Assembly (NCBI GenBank): GCA_027576995.1
Contig: JANBQC010000027.1
Location: 1-64,000 of the forward strand
Origin: Dimargaris cristalligena
Lineage: Eukaryota; Kickxellomycota; Dimargaritomycetes; Dimargaritales; Dimargaritaceae
DNA length: 64,000 bases
Direction: 5' to 3'
The notes beneath the pieces are model-generated. The model worked only from the letters and a program-made list of their open reading frames with translations. It had not been told where the DNA came from and ran no database searches. Shown here piece after piece: positions 33,301 through 45,000 of the stretch (position 1 is its first letter; each line of letters starts with the position of its first letter). The position numbers were made by a program, and so were the translations under genes.

Positions 33301-34720
33301 TTACGAACTAATTATAATTGCTGCAATGCCTTTGTTTATATACGGTATACTATTATTGATATGGTTTATGTAGCTGTGGAACCTGGAAAACCCCAGTCAG
33401 GCCACCTGCGTGTCTACACTGGGTGACCATAGGGGCGATGTCTACAGCGTATCTTACCACCCCCTAAATGTAAGTCGAATGTCTGCTATTGTGCCTCTCG
33501 GTCGCCCTTGCCCCACCTCTACTCTCTTGGTCGACTCCGAAAAAGAACCGACCCCTGTGGTTCATTCAATGGCTAACCATTGTGAATGTTAACCTTGGAC
33601 CACCCTAACTAACCCTTCACTCTATCTTTGATTTTACTGTTCCTACCCCCCATAGACTCACATTACCACTGGAGGTTATGATAAAATAATCCGCCTATTT
33701 GATACTCATACCGGGACCTTGGTCAAATCGTTTGGTGGACACGATTTGTCAGTGTCACAAGTATCCTTCAACCCCTTGGGTAACCTTATTGTTAGCGGGT
33801 AAGTTTAGAACAAAAAGCTGATGGGGGTGTTCATTAGTATCGAACCACGGACTTTCTAAATGTATTCAATCAGGTTCAAAGGAGACCTGTTATTATCAGG
33901 GTTTGGTGCTATTTCGGGAGTATATCCTCTTACCTTTGAACCAGCCATGTAATGGCATCTGATATACATTTAGGCAACACCACTTCGGTATTTATAATTA
34001 TAAGTATATTCTAATTTTGTGACCTGCCCATAGATCCAAGGACAAAACCATCAAGTTTTGGGATATCCTATCGGGAATCTGTATCAAAACCATATCGGTC
34101 CACCTGGGGGAAGTCACGAGTGTAACCATGAACACCAATGGATCCCTATTACTTTCCAGCTCCAAGGACAACTCGACTCGCCTCTGGGACGTTCGGATGA
34201 TGAAACCCATCCAGAAATTCAAAGGGCACCAGAACATCGCCAAGAATTTCATTCGCTCTGGCTTCGCCCATAATTCACTAGTTATCAGTGGTTCGGAGGT
34301 AAAGTTGATTAGTTCACTCTCTCCAATTTCTTTTTGTATTTCCATGTATATACACTACTGGGATATGCTAGAGAAAAACATAGTTCATAGTTAATTATCC
34401 CTTCACATGGGCACATCACCTTCGTATATTCCAGGTGCTTATGTACCCAAGGCAGTCCATCTAACCCTTATATCCACCAATCTACACCACTTATGGTATG
34501 GTTCTTACCTTTTCCGACCCGATGGGTTAATATAATATAGGACGGCATCGTGTACCTCTGGGACCAGGACTCCGGCTCAATTGTCCAACGTCTAGCGGCC
34601 CACCAAGGCACTGCCTACAGTGCCGCCTGGAGTAACAAACGGGGTCTCCTATGTAGTTGTAGCGACGATAGCACCGTAAAGACTTGGAACTATGATGCCG
34701 CAAAGCCCTTAGTGGCTTAA
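30356..34720 (+). CDS. LisH-CTLH WD40-repeat protein
   Basis: Thirteen exons: 30356..30483, 30721..30823, 31053..31197, 31445..31569, 31803..31951, 32112..32170, 32328..32433, 32635..32763, 33026..33167, 33374..33469, 33656..33798, 34034..34298 and 34541..34720. They encode 589 aa, and every intron phase closes. The N-terminus is disordered. A LisH-like segment (DMLRMIVQFLGDEGYQISK) lies near 78-96, and CTLH/CRA-like helices near 115-215 (GEWTEVEKLC, RLKPLEYLQ, WEGIGPSREKL). Seven WD40 repeats follow from about residue 293, with IRLWD, VKLWN, IRLFD, IKFWD, TRLWD, VYLWD and VKTWN ends. The N-terminal half resembles WDR26/GID7, a CTLH/GID ubiquitin-ligase subunit, but the WD40 part also recalls other LisH-WD40 scaffolds, so I leave the symbol blank. 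Confidence 0.88.
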
Positions 34721-35923
34721 ACCCAGCACCAATCTCCTTTCCACGCCATTCACAATTTATAATATTACTGCCACGGGCATAACTGTAGTGTGATTGGTCT
34801 GACATTGCCCAAAGGTCCACCTACTATCATCACCAGCCCTTCTCCCATTCCTATATCCTTTGGTCTATCGCATTTTGCACCACTTATTATGAATACCTCG
34901 AAATCGGTATTACACTGAACATTCAACTGAAAAGCTCTACTAATATATTGAACGGTTCATCAATAAATATAAATATATATATATATGATGTGCATTTTGA
35001 TATTCTATAACACGACGGTTGATTAATAAACAGTCACTGGGATTATGAAGAAGTGAAGGGAACTAAAGAATCCCGATCGAAATGGCACTCAGACGGTTAA
35101 TTGGGAACAATAGCCTGCCGATGGCGACATGGCAACTAAAAGAACCCCCCAGAACACGCGCACGTATATGTATACATAAATGTATATTTAAAAATAGAGG
35201 TAGGAAAGGGGGCGAAACGAAATTGAGTGTAATTAAATACTAAGATAAATCAACATGCGTATGAACGAATAAATTTGCCCGAGAACATAAACGAAATATT
35301 AAACCACAGAAAAGTACGGTGGAAGAAATCGAGGTACAGGGGATATAACTAGCTAGAAGATAAACTAAGGATCCGCAATCATCACTATTAGGGCCAACTG
35401 GACACGTACATTAATAGTTTGGACCCTTGAAAAAGGGTAAAAGGAAGAGGGGGGATAATGGAAAGGGGGCTGGTTACTCAGATCCAGGCCCATGGAGAGA
35501 AAATCGAATCATAATGTAGTAAGGTAAAGAGATATTCGCATGAAGCTTCATGACGACCAGGTACATAGCATGGGAACAGCTGGTCAGAAGAGTATGACGA
35601 AGAAAATGGTGGTTTCGGCAATGAAATAGAAAGAATAGCACCACAGGCATACGTTTCAAGTAGATACGATTGAAAAGCCATCATCGTAGGGATCGAAGTT
35701 AGAAAAACAGCCAGAAATAAAAAGGTAAATAAAATGGTGGTTCACCAACGAAGATGAAAGTAACTAAATATGTATGTATATGTGGGCAGAATAGCGAGCA
35801 CGACTGTGCTGCCTCTAAAGCTACCAAATTCAAATATTAGTAATGGACTGGAATGACTGGTATTGATAATAAAGAAGGAAATAGGCATAAACCACACCCA
35901 TGGACTAAACCGGGGGAAGGGGA
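34721..35923. other. convergent intergenic region, WD40 gene / CYRI
   Basis: 3' flanks of two convergent genes. A short (TA)n lies near 34972-34985. No gene supported. Confidence 0.5.
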
Positions 35924-38900
35924 TCATACAAGCATGGCTCGTACTTGCTTTGGTGTCGATTCCTGGTTCAAGTTCTTGGTGCTATAACGAAGGGCATTCA
36001 TTAAGTTTTCCGAGTGGGTATTCGGGTTCTTTTCAATAACTTGGATTACAGACGGTACCTATGATTTGTCCGAAGATGCAAAAATTAACCAAAAACAAAA
36101 TTATGGATAAGTGGAAAAATAGAAAAAGATATTCACTAGACATTTGTAAAATTGAGAAGTGAAGTGATAATCGATGGGTTGGCTAAGAGTTGCAATACTA
36201 GTATAGTATAAAACATGTGGATATATTAGGTCCGCCGATTCGACTTACATTTATAGAGGAATTGCGCTGGAAGACACCATCCGGGAGAAGATGGTCATAC
36301 AAAATTGTCGAAGCCACGATCACCCGCAGAGAGAATAGGGCACGCTCTCCGGTTTGGCCACTGATAGCCAGGATTCAAGGCAATTACCATTCAAACGGCA
36401 CCAAAAAGAAATGATTTACAATTAATGTTAGTACATTTCCCAAACGAACATGGGCTGGAGGACGTAGGGAATAATAAACAGATAAATGACCATACATCCA
36501 ATCTATACTTTCATTGGTTGAGCTGTTAATTCGAGATGATATTTTGTTATTTAACTTACCCACTACGTGTCAGTGAATTGTAGCACACGGCCGAAAGACA
36601 GGCCAGTCCCTCGCAGACTAGATTGGCGTTTGACTCGTTCTAAGATGGTAAGACAAAATGGAATCGAGTGAAATAAGAGACCCTTACAGTTAGAAAGAGA
36701 TAGGACAATGTTTGCTGATGTCCGTATAGGGTCTGACTAGACGATTATTTACCCCGCAAATAATATAATGAAGAGATTCTCTACTAAGCATGATTCGCAG
36801 TAAAGGCGTGTTCTTGAAGTCTATAAGGAGACGCATTATGCATGATACATACCTTATTTACGTAGGAGGTCAAGGAATCGGTCACCATACGCAGCATGGG
36901 GTTGGGGTAGGCGTAGAAGAGCGACATTTGATTGGTAATATCATCCGGAACAATGGAGTCGAGTAGTGTCGGCTGAGTAAGAACAAATGGCATAATCAAA
37001 TATGGTGGGAGGTGAGGGATAATAGGAATAAGTAATGATTCAAAGATGGGTTGTGGGCGGGACTACAGATAATCTTATTAAGTGCTATGACTGAATTACA
37101 CTACCCAAGTATCCAAAGCACTATTAGGTAGAAATAGAATTCCAGCACACCATTTCGGTGATTTTAGCAAATACTTACATTGGAAGTTTGCTTCAAGCGG
37201 TGCAAGGTCCTCCGGTAAAATGAAAAATCATTTTGGATTGACGGGTTGGACATCTGAGGAATATATGATGAATACATGGTTTAATCGGTAGATCCCCAAG
37301 TAAATATGTATATATTAAAAACAAAAAATTGTATGTAACTGATTAAATACTGATTCGCGAAACCAAGCAGTCACGGAGATTAGTTCAAATAAGAAATCAA
37401 ACGTGATAATCTGATAACCAATATTATTATTACGGTGGATTATTAGCCTACCTTCAGCTCATCGAAATCCATCGAAATGTTCAGGATGGAAGCTAGCATC
37501 CGAACCAACCGACCATGCTTAGTAAAACTCGAGGTTACGGATAGTGACTCATCCGAGCACAGCGGGTGAATAAGATCGGGAATGATTTTCTCTGTGTAGG
37601 TTGGAAAGGAAATAAAGGGAGTGGACAAACATAAGTCAGAGAAGGAAAGGGAAGGATATGGTGGTTAATGCTAAAGTAAATAACAATAACAGGTGTAGTG
37701 CCCAGTGGATTTGGAAAGGTTAGGGTGATTGAAAAACCACAATGGCAATATACAGTCTATCGAAAAAGCCAAAGAGACGTATTGGGAATGGATACTTACC
37801 GAGTTCGACGGAACATTCGAAAAATTGCCGTAGAACGCCGACCGACGGGGTAAGTTGCATCCAGGCGGAGTTTTCGTTGTCCGGGGTGGGGTTCGAGATG
37901 GCCTGAGATTAGTAAGAGAAACCAAACAATGATAGAAATATAGCCACATGAATTAAGACAAAAACCGAAGAGGTTTACTTGATTTAGAGTTTGGGTGGCA
38001 ATAATAACCCGGATGTATTGTACTGAATACAACCTACCATTCGAATAGCATCGGTACATGGTGGGTATGAACGCAATTTTTGGATTAAAACGGCAGCATT
38101 TCTAATGGTCTGGACGGCGGTGGCATAGTTGGGGTGATCGCCATTTGAGTCCAAGGGGGCTACAAGTTTCCATGATGTTTGAAGTGGTTTAAAACGACCG
38201 TTGAGTTGGAGCACGTAATAAAACAAGCCGATGCAGAGGGATGCAGGTGAAATAGGGTATATAACAGCCAGACAAGACAAGTTGATATACAGTGAGTAGA
38301 CGAGCAATATGGCGAGCAGTGGTGGGAATGAGAAGGGGAGAGTGTCATTGAAGGCGTATAGGAATCGAGGGGGTAGCAGTGAGCAAATACAACAATAACA
38401 GAGCCAGAGGCGCATCAAACAGTGGGGCACAGGAATGTTTGAGACCGCCACAGAGCAATTAAAGGGTAGAAGGGGGGGCCAACAGCGAGGAATTCGTATA
38501 GAATGCGAAATAGTGCGAGTAGGACTAGCAGCTATATATAAATAGCCGGCGATAGCCCACATCAATTGCTTTAAACTCCCTGGAGGTGGAGGAGGGTCGG
38601 ATGGAAAAAATATATATGGCTGAAGGCCAGCAGCCCAGTACAAGTAATATTTAAGCATTGCTGATATCCCCCAATACTATAACTATCTTCCATCATGCAG
38701 CCAATATAAACAGACCCCACACACCATAGTATTGATGAGTAGGTAAGAGGTTAAACAGTAACCCAGATAGGTGTAACCAACCAACCCTTGGGACCCAGGT
38801 TCGGCTAAAATCCCCCATCTGGTCTTTCTAGATGGGGGAGGCTTCCCCCGGCTGGGCGGGAAACCTATAATTAGAGTTAGACACGCAACCTACCTTGCAA

Positions 38901-38981
38901 GTCCATGAGGAAGTCGCCGTAGGGACTGAAGCTAGAGCTCTCCCAGGCGACCGAGCGGAAGGCGGATAGTATGGCGCCCAT
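35924..38981 (-). CDS. CYRI/FAM49 family Rac1-binding protein
   Basis: Nine exons, complement(35924..36058, 36249..36360, 36560..36639, 36853..36972, 37179..37253, 37452..37591, 37800..37902, 38038..38159, 38894..38981), 324 aa; animal CYRI proteins are about 323 aa. CYRI proteins bind active Rac1 at membranes and restrain the SCAR/WAVE complex. MGAILS fits the N-myristoylation pattern (Gly2, Ser6) typical of the family. Landmarks in order: NYATAVQTIRNAA, DFDELK, MSNPSIQNDFSFYRRTL with the two Arg that bind Rac1 in CYRI-B, NQMSLFYAYPNPMLR, LFSLRVIVASTILYDH, and a C-terminal NALRYSTKNLNQE. Intron 1 is long (734 bases) and contains hairpins near its donor. All splice phases close and the family match runs the full length. 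Confidence 0.93.
38811..38839. other. perfect hairpin in CYRI intron 1
   Basis: TCCCCCATCT at 38811-38820 pairs exactly with AGATGGGGGA at 38830-38839 around a 9-base loop. About 5 bases further on, a second inverted repeat (TTCCC...GGGAA, about 38843-38862) follows. Both lie in intron 1, within about 80 bases of its 5' splice site. They could be RNA structure affecting splicing or part of a small element. No RNA family is recognised. Confidence 0.45.
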
Positions 38982-41900
38982 GGTATAGGGGTGTATTGAG
39001 TGGTAGTGAAGGAGCGGGAATCAGATGAGTGGTAAAAGGAAGTGAGAGAATGTGTATATTAATAATAAAAAAATGAAGAGCCTCTTACGTGTCGCAAACG
39101 AAGGAGCGAGTAAAGAGGGGGGAGTGGGAATAGAGAGAAAGAGAGACTAGAGAGTGGGTAAAGAATGGCGTAAGTTCATGGACAGCGACTGGCGCGGTTG
39201 AATAACGCGGGGCTACCGTAAGTAAGGAGAGTTTGAGGAAGACTGATGGCGTGAATTTGGGAGGTATGTTTTTTAAAAAAAGAAACTAAGCAACAGAACG
39301 TGACATGAGGTTGTGGAGTGGAATGTGAAGCTCGCCTCAGATGGGAAGTAACAGGGTAGGTAGAAGAACGAGATGGGAAAGAGAGTAGAGTGGACGGTAG
39401 TGTTGAGCAAAGGAGTAGACGAAAACGAGAATGAGCGAGAGAGAGCGAGAGCAAACTCAGGGGGAAGCAGAGGAGCCGTGAAGAGCGAATTCAAACTCAG
39501 TGGAGCATAACTGGGGGGGGGGGGTAGTACGTGTGTATATATATAAATAAATATATAAAGTAGTTAGCTATAATGGGTTGAAATACGAGAGAGTACTAAA
39601 GAGAAAAACAAGCGAAAGGGAGCAGGAGGAGGGGGAGAGGGGACATATATAATAATGAAGCGGCGCATATACGAAGAAGAAAGTATCGGGTATTAATACC
39701 ACCGAATTGAACAAAGACGGGGGAGAGAGTATATGCGATAGAAACGCGTTGGGGGGGCCAGCCAGAGCTGGGTCTTCGCGAGCCTTGTTCCGTATAAATC
39801 ACTCTCCTTACCCTCTCTTTCTATTAATATCTATATTTATATATAATAGGGCAGCAATTCACCTGGCCTAGCATATCGAAAGAGCTTAGTTATCCACTAT
39901 TCGATTTAATCCAGGCCGCTTTACTCTAATAACCCGCTTTTCTCTAGACGGATGGAGGAGTGAAACTTCCTGTCCGGCCCTTTTTTCAGGTACCCACTAC
40001 TCTCATTCGATGCCAAATTATACAGTAGCAGGACATGTGTCAAGTGAATAGTGGTCGGGCCCAGGGATATGCTGCATTGGCTGCTCCCTTTCTACATTCA
40101 CCACCATACTATATTCACACACCTCAGCAACCCTTGCCAAAGTAAGTCCCTGGCTAAAATAGAAATATAGCCATTGCTATGAAAATTGAGAATGTCATGG
40201 AAATATAAGGGGTGAAAGTAATCACAAAATAAATAAAAACCTGCTAGAGACTATATAAATATACCTTTAAATGTAGATAGAAGGGCTTGTGCTCATAACT
40301 AACTACCACTGCTATAGGCCACAACAACACATCCCCCCCATCTCACTTTAACATAAACCTATTTACACAGACCACAGCAATGAAATAAGCAGCATCTCTG
40401 CACCCCTCTAGGTAGGTAGGTGGTAGTAAGTAAATAAGATCAACCTAACAGGGAGGAATGACCCACTCACCTGAACACCATTGGAGGGTAATCGCTGCTA
40501 TTCACTACACAGGACTCTCTCTATCTTTTTCTCTCTTGCGCACCCCTCGCGCTCTAACCGTATATGTATAAGCAGCAACTGGTCGATTTAGCCATAATGG
40601 GTTAGGCAAAGAGCGGCATCGACTGATTAAAGATATAGATTACCCCTCCCCAATCACCACATCCAAAATGAAACTAAGAGGCAGTTAGGCCAAGTTAAGC
40701 CATCCTCTCGCTAGAGAATCGATACATATATATATCGCCAGATATCCCCCCCTCCATCTACCACTTCCTTCGGACTTGGCCCGCCATTCCATTCCGCATG
40801 GGATAAACCACGAAACCCCTTGGAATCTGCCCCCAAATGGTCGTCGTTCCATTAAATGATATATAGATACACTACGCCACGCCCCAGTCATTCCGATTAA
40901 CCAGTGTCATCGTCTCTCCCACCTCCACACTCCCTCCCCCTTACCCCGAAACTTCACTATTTTCACACTCTCACTCACAGTTTCATTTTCACAAACCCTC
41001 ATGAAATTTACGCACTTACCACTAGGAATGGTGTATATATTCTAGATAAAAAACAGGTAATTATTCCCCTCCCTCCCCATTACACCCACTCACTCACTCA
41101 CTCACATTCCTTTTACGGCCGCCCTTATTCCCACCCCGCTAAACGGCTTCAATCAACTCCCTACACACATTTTAGTAATGCCATATCTTCGGATACTAAT
41201 CATGCCCCGGTTGTGTGACTAATACGCGCCTAATCTCCTATGACCTAATGACCTACCAGACCCAGTATCGTACTAGGGCGAGTCTCGCAACTCCTCCAAA
41301 ACCTAATGATGAACCCGCCTACCTGAAACCCCCCCCCCAAGATTTTCCTCGGCCGCCCAGGCCACCTGATGCCGATATTCGCGGGAATCACGACCAATCA
41401 ATCAACCAACCAATCGGCATGGTAAATATATGTATCTTATAGTATAATCCATGATCATGTGAGAGACAACACGAGACAGATTAATCCCGTTCTCCTTACT
41501 CTATCCGTAACAACTAGCATGTGTAATTTAACCCGTGTACAAATATTGATATGGGCCAGTTTACCCAAAAAAGGACCGCGGATTAAACAATATTGGTTAA
41601 GGGATAAAGGTCGAGAAATGAGTCCATACCATGCGATCAGAAGAGACTCATATAAAACCCCACCCGCTCCAACCTCGCTGATAAGCCCTGTCGAGTAGAT
41701 GGATCACCAATTGATACAAACAATACAGCATGTTTTAGTATACCCAGAAGTTACATAAATAACAACCCGTAGGGCTCCAGGTATTTTTCAGCACACGAAT
41801 CGAGGCGAATCGTGGGTAAACTTTAGATACATTTACCAAATCATGTCATTTTAAACAATCCTATTTAATAGATTATAAGTACATAACCAACAAATGCAGA

Positions 41901-42042
41901 TTTATTTCTTGAATAATTACAAAAGGGGGGAGGGAGGGAGAGTGGGAAGAATGTGGGATATGTATGCCAAAGTATAGGAGACCCTTATAAAGTCTTCATC
42001 AGAGTAGCTCTTAGTAATAACAAATGTACTAGATCAACAGGG
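38982..42042. other. 3-kb intergenic region, CYRI upstream / SNF5 downstream
   Basis: No gene supported. Features seen are purine-rich CYRI upstream DNA, a G-run near 39510-39522, (TA)-rich tracts near 39535-39560 and 39835-39845, and CACTCACT microsatellite-like repeats near 41086-41105. Short frames lack motifs. Confidence 0.5.
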
Positions 42043-45000
42043 TCACAGATCCCCATCCGACAAATCAAACTCCGAGTCGTCAAATGACAAACTATCAGCC
42101 AGAGACGGGAGGTCCGATGGGCGACGCTGGGTGGACTTGGCAATCTCTGGGGAATAAGGCGGCAGTGGTGATTGGTGATGGATATGGGACGCCGCCTGGA
42201 TCTGGGTGGCAGTGACCGATGGTGCCGATGATACGGATGTCGATGCCGCTGACAAATTCATGGGCGTTAAAGTGGTCGGGGAATGGGAAGGTTGGGAATA
42301 GTGCATAGGCGGCCTCCCCTGGTAATGTTGAAACGGACGAAAGTTATCATGACCACTACCGGTGGTAGCTACGGGATGGGCTGGTACAACCGGGGAAGAG
42401 GCAGGGGGAAGGGAGTGTACTATACCCGATGAAAACATGGTGGGGGGATGCGATACCATTGTACGTGGGCCATGCTCAGTCGCTGACATGGAGAGGGTCG
42501 GCCGGCGGCCACTGGCCATGGTATGCTCCGAGCTAGGGAAGGAACTCATCATGGCAGCCGGCCTGGTAGCCGCAGTAGTAGTGGCCACCACAGCAGCAGC
42601 AACACCAATGCCAGGGGGGTGGGATACAAATGGAGCAGATGCAGGAATTCGAGACGGGGGTGGGGGTAAAGAATAACCGGTATTACATATGATTTCGGAC
42701 TTAACAGGGACCTGGAGGGGAAGAGGTGTCATCTGAGATGAAGTTCCAAAGGACGAAGAAGCGGACCGCTTCATGCCCATTCCGATAGGCTGGAAAGTCT
42801 CGGCGGATGGTGGTAGGGAGGGTGTCAGCGGTGGATGGGAAGAGGCAGCTCCCCCCAGACCAGGATGGCCCGAAGCCGGCGGCCCCGCCATGCCGGCTGT
42901 ACCAGATACAGTAGACGTAACCGTTGGTGTGGCCGGCACTGGGGGAAGTTCAGGCACTTCGACAATCTCATGCCCAGCGAAAAGAGACCGCGGTAACCCA
43001 GGCGCCGATCCCTGAGTCGCACCCCGACCATCCTCAGGTAAACTGTCCTCGTTATATGAAGGCCGCGACATAACCGCATTGTAATTAAACCGCCACAGGG
43101 TTCGGGTAGTTTTGAGCGGCTCGCGGTCGGGTAACAGGATACCACGGCGGCCGCGCGTTTGACGCCGTTTGCGACGGATATCGCGATCATCGTCTTTCTC
43201 TTTGCGCTCCAACTCAAGAGCCGATAACTCCACCAAAGAGGGGGTAAATTCGTTGACTTCCCGGGATGATCGGACTACCGTCGAGATGGGGGGTAGAAAC
43301 GCCCCCTGAAGATCTAGGTCTTCAACTAGCGAACCATCGAAAGGATACCCGAGCAGAAGTAATGATTTGGTATAAATGAAAAGCTGTTCCCGGATGGAAT
43401 GGGCCACTGCGGTCAGGAATTCGCCGGATAGACCCAGGTCCGCACAGAAGGATGCGGCAAAATGTTCGGGGTCCTGGCAGCCCTGGCCCAATTCCCAGAT
43501 TTGACGATTGAACTCCCGCAATTGGTGACCACCATCTTGACTGGTGTCCATTGGGGCATCAGGGGTTGACGTAGACTTCAATGGAGCGTGACTATCATTG
43601 GTCGGGCAGGTACAAAGGTTTGTAGCGCCCGGGGGACCTGGGTTAAACGCTATATGGAACAGACCATAGCCTAGATCGGGGGCCGTAGGCCCTGGGGCAC
43701 TATTCAGTACACCATTAGAGTCCTCGGGTATAGAAGAGGATGGTGTGGGTATAGGGGTTTGACTGTCTGATGGGCATTTGCAGCGGGTACATGAGGGCGG
43801 GTTGGTCGACCGAGGCTGAGCGGCCGCTTCACATTCCGCTATCAGAATATCCCACTGAGTTCGGGAAGGACCCGGTCCGGTACTATTTGATTCGGCTTCA
43901 GTTTCCATCAGATTCTGCTTAATTTTGTAGGCCTCGGCAATTATGTTTCGTCCCACGTCCCACTCGAACTGGTCCATCAGCGCCACGTTCCCAACAGTAA
44001 TATCGATGCGGATCACCACTCGAAGGTCGTTGGTCGCTAACCGAGGGCCATTCCCGGACGATGATGACGGATGAATACCCTGGGCGGTAGATTCGGACTT
44101 TACCTTAACATCCGGAAACAAAATGTCCGAGTGACTCTCTGCCTGGGATAAGTAGCTATGGCCTTGGTAATCCGCAATCTGCTCTTTCATCTGTTTCACC
44201 ATCCCCGGCACAAACAGGGTGGAAGGGAGTTGCAGATCTTCGCATAGGGTTTCGGCGAACAGTTCGTGTGAAATAAGGGTATCATTTAGGTTCCACGTGA
44301 AAGTATCCCGTAACCGGTGGCCGTCGGATTCTAATTCAATTCGGATAGGAACCAGGCGCTCGTCAATCTGGGCTTGGGCATACAACTGTTCACGGGAGGA
44401 GCAGGGGACGGGTCGTTTACGGAGGCGATTGGGCCGGCTGGACGATTGGACCTGGACAAGGGGGTGCGGATAGGACATTAAGGCCTCCCATGATGGCAGG
44501 GGCTTGATACCTGGAAACACATAGCGGTCTCCGACCATCATCCGCTGCAGCTCCAGTTGCTGGTGCCCCTGGATAAGTCGGTTTTTACTGGCCTGCGCTT
44601 GTTGGACAAAGGCTCGGTCCAGAGTCTCTTTATCCTGCTGGTAGTGGGTTACGCTGTCTTCGTACATTTTACGCTTCTGCGAGGGGAGTGACACGGTGTC
44701 CACTGGGGACCCGGTTGGTTTGGGGGGAAGGGCTGATGCAACCGGACGGGCGGGCAGGCTAGGCTCTTGGGATACGGCACCCTTAGCATTGGGGCCCGAC
44801 AAAGTGGCATTCGATCCGTTAATGGCAAAACGACCCGCCGACGGTTGACCGACCGGCGATTCGTTGTGAAATGTTAGTCGCGAGGGAGTTGCTACAATTG
44901 ATCTAGCCGAGGTATCGCCGGGGGGGACGTGGGCAATATTAATCTGGCTCATCAATTTGGCCTGGACGTCAGGGGGCAGCGGGGTAGGGGAGTGGAGTTC

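Noticed and set aside
37984..38658. Hydrophobic 224-codon minus-strand frame
   Set aside because: Covers CYRI exon 2 in a different frame and continues into intron 1; no family match.
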